Positions 18,088-27,003 of a stretch of 64,000 nucleotides of DNA are shown piece by piece. Below the pieces are notes generated by a model. The model saw nothing but the letters and a program-made list of their open reading frames with translations. It made no database searches and was not told where the DNA came from. The DNA comes from Rhizobium lentis. Its GTDB lineage: Bacteria; Pseudomonadota; Alphaproteobacteria; Rhizobiales; Rhizobiaceae. A program made the translations under genes and the position numbers. Where the stretch lies: NCBI RefSeq assembly GCF_017352135.1, contig NZ_CP071455.1, forward strand, positions 434,001 to 498,000, written 5' to 3'. Numbering within the stretch: position 1 is the first letter of the stretch; every line of letters starts with the position of its first letter.

Positions 18088-19698
18088 ATGGACACCGTAA
18101 TCTTAGAGTTTCACGGAGCAGCGGGTTCTGTCACCGGATCCTGCTTTCTTCTCAAGTCCGGCGGTGCCCGTATTCTGATTGATTGCGGAATGTTCCAAGG
18201 CTCCAAGACCGAGAAGGAGCTCAATTACAGACCGTTTCCGTTTGAGCCTGCCGAGATCGACGCGGTGCTTCTCACCCACGCCCACATCGATCATTCGGGC
18301 CTGCTTCCGAAACTCGCCAAGGACGGTTTCAGCGGCCCGATCTACACGACACCCGCCTCGATCGATCTTTGCACCATCATGCTGCAGGATTCCGGGCATA
18401 TCCAGGAATCCGAGGTTCATCAGCTTAATCGCCGGAACCGCCGGCGCTCGCGCAAAACGGTGGAGCCGATTTACACCGCGGACGACGCACGCAGCATCAT
18501 GCCGCAATATGTTGCGGTGCGATATGGAGAATGGCGCGAGACGGCAGGCGCAGTGAGGTTTCGCTTCTGGGACGCAGGACACCTTCTCGGGTCCGCTTCG
18601 GTCGAGGTTGAGGCAGGCGATGCGGAAAGACCCCTGAGGCTTTTGTTCTCGGGCGACGTTGGGCCTGGCTCCAAGCTTTTCGAAAGTCGCCCGGAAGCTC
18701 CGCGCGGGATCGACTATTTGATCTGCGAAACCACCTACGGCGATCGCGAGCGGGAGGAATACGCGTTGCAACAAAGACGCATCCGCCTTCAAAAGCTCGT
18801 CGCACAAGCGAACCACCCGAATGGTGTGCTTCTTATTCCATCCTTTGCGGTCGAGCGCACTCAGGAAGTTCTGACGGATCTTATCGCGCTCATGGACGCC
18901 GGCACACTGCAGCGGTGCCCCGTCTTTATCGATTCACCGCTGGCCTCCAGAGCGACCGATGCCTTCAAGAAACACGCTCGCGACATGGAGAATGGCGCCA
19001 ATTTTCTGCGGGCACTCAATGCCCCGAATGTAAGATTTACGGAAACCGCCGAGCAGTCCAAAGCCCTGGACCTCATAAAGGGCTTCCACATCATCATTGC
19101 TGCAAGCGGCATGTGTGAAGCGGGCAGGATCAGACATCGTCTCAAGAATTGGCTCTGGCGCAGTGAATGCACAGTTCTCTTCGTCGGGTTTCAGGCGGCA
19201 GGCACGCTCGGCAGGATCTTGCAGGACGGCGCGAAGGTAGTGCGGATCCAGGGGGACGAAGTACGCGTGAGAGCGAAAATCGCAACCCTCGATGCTTACA
19301 GTGGCCATGCCGATGCAAGCGAGCTGGATGGCTGGGTGATGGAGCGTGGTCCGATCCGCAAAGGGCTATTTCTCGTGCATGGCGAGGATGGCGCTCGCAA
19401 CGCCATGTCGCGCAGGCTTTCCGGAAAACTACCCATCGAGATATTCTCCCCCCGCCTCGACGACGTCTATGAACTGACCGGAGCATCTGCTCGACTTCTA
19501 TCGAGGCCGACGCCGGCGCGTTTGCAGCCCGAAGAGATTGGACTTCCGGACTGGCACAACGACTACCAGAACTTCATCCTCGATCTCGCCGACCGATTAA
19601 AGGATGCAGCCGATGGCAAGGGCCGCGCTGTCATCCTGCGCCGGCTTGAGCGTGCGCTCGAAGCCGAGACGGACCCGAGCGAACATAGGGGACCGTAG
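18088..19698 (+). CDS. MBL-fold beta-CASP metallo-hydrolase (predicted RNase)
   Basis: This is a 536-residue metallo-beta-lactamase fold protein of the beta-CASP branch (YSH1/CPSF-like), predicted to act on RNA. The zinc motif HAHIDH is at residues 64-69. The beta-CASP segment contains IAASGMCEAGRIRHRLKNWLW, and a late conserved His lies in DAYSGHADASELDGWV. Bacterial homologues of this type occur in stress clusters with universal stress proteins and acetate kinase. An AGGAG site precedes the ATG. The stop is followed at once by a small gene (TAG then ATG), and the two form an operon that probably continues to acetate kinase. Confidence 0.88.
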   Translation: MDTVILEFHGAAGSVTGSCFLLKSGGARILIDCGMFQGSKTEKELNYRPFPFEPAEIDAVLLTHAHIDHSGLLPKLAKDGFSGPIYTTPASIDLCTIMLQDSGHIQESEVHQLNRRNRRRSRKTVEPIYTADDARSIMPQYVAVRYGEWRETAGAVRFRFWDAGHLLGSASVEVEAGDAERPLRLLFSGDVGPGSKLFESRPEAPRGIDYLICETTYGDREREEYALQQRRIRLQKLVAQANHPNGVLLIPSFAVERTQEVLTDLIALMDAGTLQRCPVFIDSPLASRATDAFKKHARDMENGANFLRALNAPNVRFTETAEQSKALDLIKGFHIIIAASGMCEAGRIRHRLKNWLWRSECTVLFVGFQAAGTLGRILQDGAKVVRIQGDEVRVRAKIATLDAYSGHADASELDGWVMERGPIRKGLFLVHGEDGARNAMSRRLSGKLPIEIFSPRLDDVYELTGASARLLSRPTPARLQPEEIGLPDWHNDYQNFILDLADRLKDAADGKGRAVILRRLERALEAETDPSEHRGP

Positions 19699-19995
19699 AT
19701 GCTGTCGACGGAACGAGACTACAAACGAGGCGGCGAGCGCTTCCCCATTCCTTCCCAAAGCGAAGTCGAGGGCAAGCTTCTGATATTCGAAGTGGTTGCC
19801 GTCACATGCTTGCAGGAGCTTCTCGCAAACGGGGATTCGAATCTGATCCGCAGGCTTCGCCAAAGGCTCCTACGCAATCTCAAGGAACGATGCGCGCCGT
19901 TGAAGTTATGTTGCGACGATGAAAAGGCAACAACGGAATTTGCACTTCATTTGCTGGAAGCGGCCGGCGAAGAGGCAAGAAATGACAGGCAGTAA
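19699..19995 (+). CDS. Small conserved-type hypothetical protein
   Basis: This is a 98-residue hydrophilic, mostly helical protein (SEVEGKLLIFEVVAVTCLQELLANGD; LIRRLRQRLLRNLKERCAPLKL). It starts directly after the stop of the nuclease gene with no spacing and ends 27 bp before the acetate kinase start, so it is the middle gene of a three-gene operon. Three Cys residues (two close together, LKLCCDDE, and one in KERCAP) could bind metal or respond to redox, but this is speculation. I do not recognise a family. Composition matches its neighbours. Confidence 0.65.
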   Translation: MLSTERDYKRGGERFPIPSQSEVEGKLLIFEVVAVTCLQELLANGDSNLIRRLRQRLLRNLKERCAPLKLCCDDEKATTEFALHLLEAAGEEARNDRQ

Positions 19996-20021
19996 TGCAG
20001 CATATATCCGGAGGAGGTTCA

Positions 20022-21191
20022 ATGAGCAGAATTGCAGTTACCTTCAATTCGGGATCGTCGAGCTTGAAGATCGGCGTCTTCAGCATCGGCGCGGGCGACG
20101 CACAGCTATTGGCCAGAGGTGCCGTGACGACCGACGGGCAAACACGCTTCAGATACGGAGCGGGGGAGGCCATGCATGAGATCAATCTGTCGACCGCCAC
20201 AGAAATCGATCCAGCCTTGATTGCCGACATTCTGTCGAGGCTGCTGCCACAAGGTTCGCAGCCGGCGGTAATTGGGCATCGCATCGTCCATGGAGGCCTC
20301 AGGTTCACCGGGCCTGCGCTTTTGGACTCGGATACCCAGGCCCTGATCGAGGAGCTGGTCCCACTAGCACCTTTGCACATTCCAGCGGCGCTGAAGGTCA
20401 TCCGCGCCGTTAGCATGACATGCCCTGAGGTGCCGCAGACAGCGTCTTTCGATACGGCATTTCATACGTCCCAGTCCAGCTTGGCCACACGCCTAGCCAT
20501 TCCGCGCGCAATGCACGAGGCGGGAATTCGCAGATATGGCTTCCACGGAATTTCCTATAAGTCCGTTTCCGGCAAGCTCAAGAAATTCGCCCCGGATCTC
20601 GGCAGCGGCAGAGTTGTTTGCGCGCATCTGGGGAGCGGCGCGAGCCTTTGCGGCATGGTGGATGGTGTCAGCATTGACACCAGTATGGGGTTTTCCGCGC
20701 TCGACGGCATACCCATGGCGACGCGACCGGGTTCGATCGATGCCGGGGTCCTGATCCATCTTCTCCGCAATGAATTCCATGACACGGATAAACTCGAGGA
20801 TTTTCTCTACCACAAATGTGGCCTGCTCGGCGTTTCCGGAGTGAGTGGAGACGTGCGGGTGCTCGTAGAAGACTTTCACCCGGCGGCGCGGGAAGCTCTG
20901 GATCTCTTCTGTTTCAGGATCGCCGGCGAAATAGGCAGGCTGGCCGTGTCGCTGGGCGGCGTCGACGCCATCGTCTTCACGGCCGGCATCGGAGAAAATC
21001 AGCCAGAAGTCCGGAAGGGCGTGGCGCATCATCTCGCGTGGATGGGACTCGCGCTCGGCGAGACCGCAAACAAGTCGAATGCGACCATGATTAGCGGTCG
21101 GGACAGCACCATTGCTGCCTTCGTCATTCCGACCGACGAGGAGCAAGTGATTGCTGATGAGGCGCTTGCCATCGTTAGCCGGCACATCTGA
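20022..21191 (+). CDS. ackA: Acetate kinase
   Basis: This 389-residue protein is acetate kinase (acetyl phosphate + ADP to acetate + ATP). All main motifs are present: the N-terminal phosphate loop NSGSSSLKIGVF, VIGHRIVHGG, the catalytic-site FDTAFHTSQ, GFHGISYKSV, AHLGSGASLCGMVDG and the C-terminal FTAGIGENQPEVRKG. A strong GGAGGAGG site precedes the ATG at 20022. No phosphotransacetylase or phosphoketolase gene is visible in this window, so the source of acetyl phosphate lies elsewhere. In an oxygen-limited setting it would give substrate-level ATP. It probably belongs to the operon driven from the box at 18023-18036. Confidence 0.95.
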   Translation: MSRIAVTFNSGSSSLKIGVFSIGAGDAQLLARGAVTTDGQTRFRYGAGEAMHEINLSTATEIDPALIADILSRLLPQGSQPAVIGHRIVHGGLRFTGPALLDSDTQALIEELVPLAPLHIPAALKVIRAVSMTCPEVPQTASFDTAFHTSQSSLATRLAIPRAMHEAGIRRYGFHGISYKSVSGKLKKFAPDLGSGRVVCAHLGSGASLCGMVDGVSIDTSMGFSALDGIPMATRPGSIDAGVLIHLLRNEFHDTDKLEDFLYHKCGLLGVSGVSGDVRVLVEDFHPAAREALDLFCFRIAGEIGRLAVSLGGVDAIVFTAGIGENQPEVRKGVAHHLAWMGLALGETANKSNATMISGRDSTIAAFVIPTDEEQVIADEALAIVSRHI

Positions 21192-21336
21192 CGAGCGTGG
21201 AGCTTCGCGCCGCTTGCCTGGCTCCGGCTTGACCATTGTCCGATGGAGCTCCCCGCCTCGAGCAGGGACGGCGGCATGTCTCTGCGAAGCCTCATACCTC
21301 CTGCGACATCGCAATCACTTAGGTTCGATCGGCTGA

Positions 21337-21350
21337 TTGATCGAGCGCAA
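21337..21350 (+). promoter_or_regulatory. FNR/FixK-type box (one imperfect half)
   Basis: TTGATCGAGCGCAA has a perfect left half and a right half with one mismatch to RTCAA. It is centred 66.5 bp upstream of the small membrane-protein gene at 21410, the same distance as other boxes in this window. The identical defective right half (CGCAA) recurs at 47163-47176. Confidence 0.5.
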
Positions 21351-21409
21351 TGCGCCGGAGCCAGGCCCGCTTGAAGATGGCCCCGTCAACGCGCGGAAAG
21401 GAAAGCGCC

Positions 21410-21586
21410 ATGCCGAAGATAGTGACAGTAACAGCTGTGATCCTCCTCGTCATCCTGGCCGGTTACAGCGGCGCGGCATGGTGGCCGCAGCCGAATCAGT
21501 CGGATGACGCGCCCCAGGAGAAGGCGACTTCCAAGAAAGGCTATCCGGATCCATTCATCCCGCCGACAAAGGGCAATGGATTCTGA
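21410..21586 (+). CDS. Small single-span membrane protein
   Basis: This encodes 58 residues: an N-terminal hydrophobic helix (IVTVTAVILLVILAGYSGAAWW) followed by a polar, Pro-rich tail ending PDPFIPPTKGNGF. It may be an anchored or secreted small protein. An AAAGGAAAG site precedes the ATG at 21410; a longer in-frame extension to 21350 would run into the predicted FNR/FixK box and is rejected. The function is unknown. It may be the first gene of a unit with the zeta remnant and the P-type ATPase downstream. Confidence 0.55.
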   Translation: MPKIVTVTAVILLVILAGYSGAAWWPQPNQSDDAPQEKATSKKGYPDPFIPPTKGNGF

Positions 21587-21793
21587 TCTGGCCGACATCG
21601 GCGGAAAGCGGTGCCGGTGATCTGCTGCATTGCTGGGACAATTGTCCGGTGAAACGATGCGAGAGGCTTTCGTGCAGGCGGTTTCCGATGCAAGAATGAT
21701 CACCTGCGCGCCGAATGCGACGCGCGGGGCTGACTCCGGCGACACACCGGCAACCAGGCGTTCAACGACAACTAATCAGCCGGAGGAACGGTG

Positions 21794-22110
21794 ATGGGCA
21801 TCATCAACGAGCGTGAAGAAGCACTCGAGAAAGAGTACATTATGAAGCTCGAACGTTCATTCCATATCCAGGCCAGACGGGACCGGATGCTGGCACGCTG
21901 GGCGGCCGAACTCATCGGACGAAATGACTTCGACGTCATTTTGACGAAGTCATTTCCGCCGGGTTGCTGGAGTCCGGCGACGAGAATGTCTTCAGAAAGG
22001 TTCTTGACGACCTGCAATATGCAGATGTCGCGATCGATGCTCACGCGGTTCGCGAGAAAATGAAACGGCTTCTGCGTGAAGCGGCTAGCTCGCTCGACAG
22101 CGCTGGTTAG
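21794..22110 (+). pseudogene. Frameshifted F1Fo-ATPase inhibitor zeta paralogue (DUF1476)
   Basis: The first frame gives MGIINEREEALEKEYIMKLE, then RSFHIQARRDRMLARWAAEL, matching the start of DUF1476/ATPase zeta subunits (DRE.AFE.K......F...ARR...LG.WAAE). At about 21945 the frame breaks. One base over, the rest of the domain continues as EVISAGLLESGDENVFRKVL, then DDLQYADVAIDAHAVREKMK and RLLREAASSLDSAG, with a stop at 22110. A single missing base explains the break. The zeta subunit of alphaproteobacteria blocks ATP hydrolysis by ATP synthase, so a functional version would fit an energy-saving regulon. A good GGAGG site precedes the start. Either decay or a sequence error is possible. Confidence 0.72.
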
Positions 22111-22160
22111 ATCTCGATAACATGGGCGGGCAGCCGGCGATTTCAGGCAAGAGATAGGTC

Positions 22161-24851
22161 ATGGCCAGTCCCATTCCCCAGCCATTCGCTCCCAAGCTCC
22201 GCGATCGTAGCGGCCTTGTCACTGAAGAGGCCGAGAGCCGGCTGGTGCGTTTCGGTCCAAACATTCTGCCCGAGCCTGAGGCTCCCTCTTTCGCGTTTGT
22301 CTTCTTGCGGCAGTTCCGCAGCCCCCTGATTTATATCCTGTTTCTGGCCGCTGCCATCTCACTGGTGATCAGTGACACCAAGGACGCAGTCTTTATCGGC
22401 GTCGTCTTGCTGCTGAACGGCTTGATCGGCAGCCTGCAGGAATATTCGGCAGGCCGAGCTGCGCAGGCGCTTCGAAAGCTCGAACAACCGCGTGCCGCCG
22501 TCATTCGCGACGGAGAGGTGCGGGGAATCGAAGCACGCCTGCTGGTGCCGGGGGATCTCGTGCTTCTGGAAGCCGGCGGAAGGGTTCCGGCCGACCTCGC
22601 ACTGGTCGAGGCGACCGACCTTCTGTGCGACGAATCCCTCCTTACCGGAGAAGCCAAGGCGACACGCAAGACGGCGTCGTCGCCCGCCGCGCCGGTTGCG
22701 GAGGGCAAGACGGCAACCGCATTCGCGGGCACGCTGGTCACGCGTGGACGGGGCACGGGCGTCGTGACAGGGACGGGACTTAGAACCGAGATCGGCAAGA
22801 TTGCCGTCGAAATCGGCAGGGCATCCGCATCGCAACCGCCACTGATGATCCGGCTTGCTCGTTTCTCCAATGCGATCGCCTGGGCGGTGGGGGTGACGTC
22901 GCTGGTCTTGATCGGCATCGGCCTCATGCGAGGGCTCGCGTGGAGCGATCTTTTCCTCATGTCGGTCGGTCTTGCCGTGAGTGCAATTCCCGAAGGCCTG
23001 CCCATCGCAATCTCGATTGCGCTCGCGATCAGCATGCGTCGCATGGCGAAGCGCAACGTCATTGTGCGGCGAATGCCGGCGGTCGAATCGCTGGGCTCCT
23101 GCACCATGATCGCCACCGACAAGACAGGGACGCTGACGCTCAACGAGCTCACCGTTACCGATATCCGGCTCCCGGACGGCACCGATCTTGCCGTTGATGC
23201 GGATACTGACCTGGACACCTGCGAGATCAAGGCGGCCAATATGAGCGTGGCGGAGGCACGCGTGCGCGCCAGCCGACTGCTCAGAGCGGCCACGCTTCCC
23301 AACGAGGGTTTGCTCATGCAGGACGAGAACGGCTGGAAGGGCGTCGGCGACACGGTCGACGTCGCCCTATTGGCCGCCGCGCGTAAGGCGGGCTTGGCGC
23401 AAGAGAAGATGGCAGCGGATTATCCCTTGCTCGCCCGCATCCCTTATGAGCCCGATCTGAAATATACTGCCTCCTTCCATCGTGGGAGCGAAAGCGTGCG
23501 CATCTTCGCGAAGGGCTCGACTGAGACGCTGCTCAGCATGGCCGACCGGATGGATATCGGCGACCGGGTGGTGGAAATCGACAGAGACAGGCTTCTCGCC
23601 CAGAAGGAGGAGATGGCGGCCCGGGGCCTTCGGGTTCTCGCTTTCGCAGATGGCGAAATTCGCGATGATGCCGACGCCACCTTCGGCCACCATCATCTTA
23701 TCGATCTCGTATTCCTTGGCATTGCGGGCATGCAGGATCCGATCCGCCAGGAAGTTCCGCAGGCGATCCGCGAATGCCGCGCCGCCGGCGTGGAGGTAGC
23801 GATGGTGACAGGCGACGACCCCAAAACAGCAGCGGCCATCGCCGCTCAGGCGGGTTTGCACTTCGGCCCGAGCCAGATCACCACCGGCGACGCGGTGCGC
23901 GAGGCCGAAGCAGCAGGCCCGGAGCGGCTGGATGAGCTTACGAAACGGGCGCGCATCTATGCCCGCGTCGTTCCCGATCAGAAGCTTGCGATTGTGCTCT
24001 CCTTGGCGCGCAACGGCCATTTCGTGGCGGTGACCGGAGACGGGGTCAATGACGCTCCAGCCCTGAAACACGCTCATGTCGGTGTCGCCATGGGCGTGAA
24101 GGGTACGGAGGTCGCCAAGGAGAGCGCGGACATCGTCGTTGCCGACGACAATTTCGCCTCCATCGTCAGCGGTATTCGCGAGGGTAGAACCGCCTATTCG
24201 AACATTCGCAAAGTCATCCTCATGCTGACGGCGACAGGAGCTGCGGAAATGCTGCTGTTCCTGCTGGCGATTCCGCTCGGTCTTCCAATGCCACTGCTTC
24301 CCGTGCAGCTTCTCTGGCTGAATCTCGTCACGAATGGCATTCAGGATGTGACGCTCGCGGGAGAGCCGCCCGAGGGCGACGAACTGGGCCGGCCACCTCG
24401 CCGCCCGAAGGAGCCGATCTTCGACCGGCTGATGGTTCGCCGGATCGTCCAGTCCGCGCTCGTCATCGGCGGCGGCGGGTTTGCAGTCTTCTATTGGCTG
24501 CTGTCACAGGGCTACCCGGTATCCGAGGCGCGCAATCTGCTGCTTCTGCTTTTCGTCATGTTCGAAAATGTGCAAACCCTCGGCTCCCGTTCCGAACATC
24601 ACTCGCTCTTCTCGCGATCCTTCTTCAAAAACCCGCTGCTGCTTGGCAGCATCGTCGTAGCCCAGGCCATCCATATCGGCGCCATGCATGTCCCGTGGTT
24701 CCGTGAGGTGCTTGGCCTGGCGCCGATTTCGCTCGCGGAATGGGCGCTGACGCTTCTGGCTGCTGGATCACTGCTTGTCGTCATCGAAGTTGACAAGGTG
24801 CGTGAACGCACGTCTTCTCGCGCATATCCGAGAAGAATCGAAGCCGAGTAG
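22161..24851 (+). CDS. P2-type cation-transporting ATPase
   Basis: This is an 896-residue P-type ATPase of the P2 (Ca2+/Na+/K+-like) class. Visible parts are the cation_ATPase_N region, the actuator motif DESLLTGEA, the phosphorylation site DKTGTLT with Asp near residue 320, the nucleotide-binding domain, and the hinge [22 protein letters not shown] near residue 627. The last six membrane helices include LLWLNLVTNGIQDVTLAGEPPEGDE, whose Asn and Asp should line the ion site. The transported ion is unclear: the motif differs from the classic calcium-pump NLVTDG. It sits 50 bp after the zeta remnant and is probably co-transcribed. Confidence 0.9.
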   Translation: MASPIPQPFAPKLRDRSGLVTEEAESRLVRFGPNILPEPEAPSFAFVFLRQFRSPLIYILFLAAAISLVISDTKDAVFIGVVLLLNGLIGSLQEYSAGRAAQALRKLEQPRAAVIRDGEVRGIEARLLVPGDLVLLEAGGRVPADLALVEATDLLCDESLLTGEAKATRKTASSPAAPVAEGKTATAFAGTLVTRGRGTGVVTGTGLRTEIGKIAVEIGRASASQPPLMIRLARFSNAIAWAVGVTSLVLIGIGLMRGLAWSDLFLMSVGLAVSAIPEGLPIAISIALAISMRRMAKRNVIVRRMPAVESLGSCTMIATDKTGTLTLNELTVTDIRLPDGTDLAVDADTDLDTCEIKAANMSVAEARVRASRLLRAATLPNEGLLMQDENGWKGVGDTVDVALLAAARKAGLAQEKMAADYPLLARIPYEPDLKYTASFHRGSESVRIFAKGSTETLLSMADRMDIGDRVVEIDRDRLLAQKEEMAARGLRVLAFADGEIRDDADATFGHHHLIDLVFLGIAGMQDPIRQEVPQAIRECRAAGVEVAMVTGDDPKTAAAIAAQAGLHFGPSQITTGDAVREAEAAGPERLDELTKRARIYARVVPDQKLAIVLSLARNGHFVAVTGDGVNDAPALKHAHVGVAMGVKGTEVAKESADIVVADDNFASIVSGIREGRTAYSNIRKVILMLTATGAAEMLLFLLAIPLGLPMPLLPVQLLWLNLVTNGIQDVTLAGEPPEGDELGRPPRRPKEPIFDRLMVRRIVQSALVIGGGGFAVFYWLLSQGYPVSEARNLLLLLFVMFENVQTLGSRSEHHSLFSRSFFKNPLLLGSIVVAQAIHIGAMHVPWFREVLGLAPISLAEWALTLLAAGSLLVVIEVDKVRERTSSRAYPRRIEAE

Positions 24852-24880
24852 CTGCCATTGCCTCTTTCGCCAATGGCAGC
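24851..24880. terminator. Bidirectional hairpin between convergent genes
   Basis: GCTGCCATTG (24851-24860) and CAATGGCAGC (24871-24880) are perfect inverted arms around a 10-nt loop. It overlaps the ATPase stop and lies 10 bp from the end of the convergent universal stress protein gene. No strong T-run follows, but place and symmetry fit a two-way terminator. Confidence 0.6.
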
Positions 24881-24890
24881 AAGCTCTGGC

Positions 24891-25721
24891 TCATCGGGCC
24901 ATTAAAACCGGCGTGTCGCAGTCCTCGAGAATCGAGGCCGTCACGCCGCCAAATATCCTTTCGCGAAGCCGCGAATGGCCATAGGCGCCCATAACGATCA
25001 TGTCACAGCCGAGCTCGCGCGCGCGTCTCAGGAGAACCTCCTCGGTTTTGCGTCCACCGCTCGCCAACTGCTCGACAGCAATCTTTACTCCATGGCGCGC
25101 TAGGAATGTTGCAAAATCCGCCCCTGGCTCATCACCGCTTTTGAAATAGGTGACATCCGGATCGACGAGTACGAGATGAACCTCCTCGGCTGCGATCAGC
25201 AGCTCTAAAGCTGCCTTGGCGGCATTGGCCGCTTCAGGTCGCGAGTTCCAGGCAACGAGCACGTTCGTCGGCTTCAGGCTTGCGGTGCCCGCATTCGGAA
25301 CAAGCAACAGCGGCGTCTTCGAATCGAAGGTTATTGCCGCCACGACGGTTCTCCTCAGCTCGGCATCAGCGCGTAAGCCATGTCCGATCAAGACGATGTC
25401 GGCGTACATGCTGCGCATGCCGATACTGCTCTCCAGGAGAAAGAGATCTTCATAGAGGCAGTCGACATCGAAGGAGATATCGTTCGTTCGGCACAAGTCT
25501 TCGGCCTGCAGCCGGATCTTCTGCAGCGCATCTGTCTCCTTCTGCACTTGGTCAATCCAGGCTGTAGTCACCGGGTATTCGACGGTGACCGGCTGCAACG
25601 CAGCGCCGACTATCAGAATTGACAGATGAGCGCTGTTCTCGACCGCCAGTTGAATGGCGCTCTTGATCTCTGTTTGAGCATCTGTGGCTCCGACGAGCAC
25701 AAGCAGAGTTTTCAAAGACAT
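24891..25721 (-). CDS. Two-domain universal stress protein (UspA family)
   Basis: This is a 276-residue tandem UspA protein, a paralogue of those at 17132 and 40152. The C-terminal ATP-binding block is intact: IVMGAYGHSRLRERIFGGVTASILE (G-x2-G-x9-G). The start at 25721 follows GGAGGGAGATCACC and gives the family's usual N-terminus, MSLKTLLVLVGATD; an upstream in-frame ATG at 25787 falls inside the predicted FNR/FixK box and is rejected. The box at 25787-25800 is centred 72.5 bp before the start, with a possible -10 (TAGCCT) at the right distance. It is divergent from the HlyD export operon. Confidence 0.9.
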   Translation of the reverse strand: MSLKTLLVLVGATDAQTEIKSAIQLAVENSAHLSILIVGAALQPVTVEYPVTTAWIDQVQKETDALQKIRLQAEDLCRTNDISFDVDCLYEDLFLLESSIGMRSMYADIVLIGHGLRADAELRRTVVAAITFDSKTPLLLVPNAGTASLKPTNVLVAWNSRPEAANAAKAALELLIAAEEVHLVLVDPDVTYFKSGDEPGADFATFLARHGVKIAVEQLASGGRKTEEVLLRRARELGCDMIVMGAYGHSRLRERIFGGVTASILEDCDTPVLMAR

Positions 25722-25786
25722 GGTGATCTCCCTCCGGTTTACTTTGGTTGGTCTGAGGGAGGCTACAAGGCTGCCCGAAAGCCGCA

Positions 25787-25800
25787 ATGATCTTTGTCAA
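25787..25800 (-). promoter_or_regulatory. FNR/FixK-type box for universal stress protein
   Basis: ATGATCTTTGTCAA matches TTGAT-N4-GTCAA at all but the first base. Read on the minus strand it is TTGACAAAGATCAT. It is centred 72.5 bp upstream of the start at 25721. A second, perfect box facing the divergent operon lies 57 bp away. Confidence 0.6.
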
Positions 25801-25843
25801 TAGCCCCAAGCAAGCGTGAGAAGATCAATTGAATTCGTCGCGA

Positions 25844-25857
25844 TTGATCCCCATCAA
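25844..25857 (+). promoter_or_regulatory. FNR/FixK-type box for HlyD-ABC export operon
   Basis: TTGATCCCCATCAA is a perfect match to the FNR/FixK consensus halves. It is centred 69.5 bp upstream of the TTG start of the HlyD gene. A TATGAT hexamer at 25877-25882 is a good -10 element and overlaps the ATG codons at 25878-25883, which argues that those ATGs are promoter, not start. Confidence 0.8.
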
Positions 25858-25919
25858 GGTAGATTCCCGGGAATGGTATGATGAAAGGCTCGTCAGATTT
25901 CGCAGGTAAGGAGCCTTCG

Positions 25920-26990
25920 TTGAACCGTTACTGGAAACTTGCACTTCTGCTCGTCGCCCTGGCGGGTGCCAGCTATGCCGCCTGGCTGTATCAGGCAAAC
26001 CGGCTTGCCGCGCGGGCCATGATAGGCATCGCGAGCGGAAACGGACGCATCGAGGCCGTCGAAATCGATGTCGCTGCTCGCACGGCCGGACGTCTGTCGG
26101 ACGTGCTCGTCCATGAAGGCGACTTCGTCGAGGCCGGCCAAGTCGTCGCAACGATGGACGTCGAGCAGCTCAATGCCCAAAGGCGGGAGGCCATGGCGCA
26201 ACTCTCCAGGGCAAAAATTGCGATCGGCACGGCACGGACGCTGGTTGTGCAGCGGCAGGCGGAGAAGGAGGCTGCGGCAGCCACCGTTTCCCAGAACGAC
26301 GTCCAGCTTCAGTCGGCGCAAAAGCGGCTTGCCCGCAGTCAGCAACTTTCAAGGAGCGGCTCCGTCTCCGAGCAGACGCTCGACGACGATCGCGCGCGCG
26401 CCGACGCAGCGGCGGCCACACTTGGCGCAGCCAAGGCGAATCTCGCCGCCACTGACGCTGCCATCGGCAACGCCGAAGCGCAGGTGGTCGACGCGAAAGC
26501 CGCCGTCGAAGCCGCTGAGGCGACCGTCGTGCGGATCGAGGCAGATCTGCGGGACTGCGACCTCAAGGCCCCGCGAAGCGGCCGTATCCAATATCTCGTC
26601 GCGCATCCGGGCGAAGTCGTCGCGGCGGGAGGACGAGTCCTCAACCTCCTGGATGTTGGCGATGTCTATATGACTTTCTTTCTGGGAACGGTGGACGCGG
26701 GCCGTACCGCAATCGGCAGCGAGGCACGCATCGTCCTCGACGCCGCACCGCAATACGTTATCCCTGCTCGAGTCTCTTTCGTTTCGGACGTCGCCCAGTT
26801 TACCCCGAAGACCGTCGAAACCGAGGAGGAGCGCGAGAAACTGATGTTCCGCCTTCGTGCGCAGGTGCCGAAAGAACTGCTGCAGAGATATGTGACGCAG
26901 GTGAAGACAGGCCTTCCGGGACGAGCCTATGTCAGGATCGATCCCGCCGCCAAATGGCCGGCCCCGCTTTCGACGCCTCTCACCCCTTGA
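25920..26990 (+). CDS. HlyD-family membrane fusion protein of an ABC exporter
   Basis: This is a 356-residue periplasmic adaptor with a TTG start: an AAGGAG site lies 7 bp upstream, whereas the in-frame ATGs at 25878/25881 overlap the predicted -10 element. An N-terminal membrane anchor ([20 protein letters not shown]) is followed by the lipoyl half-motif [40 protein letters not shown] long coiled-coil hairpin rich in Ala/Gln/Glu follows (about residues 75-190), then the second lipoyl half ([32 protein letters not shown]). It matches YhiI-type proteins, which accompany RbbA and YhhJ. The stop lies 13 bp before the ATPase start. Confidence 0.9.
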   Translation: MNRYWKLALLLVALAGASYAAWLYQANRLAARAMIGIASGNGRIEAVEIDVAARTAGRLSDVLVHEGDFVEAGQVVATMDVEQLNAQRREAMAQLSRAKIAIGTARTLVVQRQAEKEAAAATVSQNDVQLQSAQKRLARSQQLSRSGSVSEQTLDDDRARADAAAATLGAAKANLAATDAAIGNAEAQVVDAKAAVEAAEATVVRIEADLRDCDLKAPRSGRIQYLVAHPGEVVAAGGRVLNLLDVGDVYMTFFLGTVDAGRTAIGSEARIVLDAAPQYVIPARVSFVSDVAQFTPKTVETEEEREKLMFRLRAQVPKELLQRYVTQVKTGLPGRAYVRIDPAAKWPAPLSTPLTP

Positions 26991-27003
26991 CCTGGAGCAT
27001 CCT

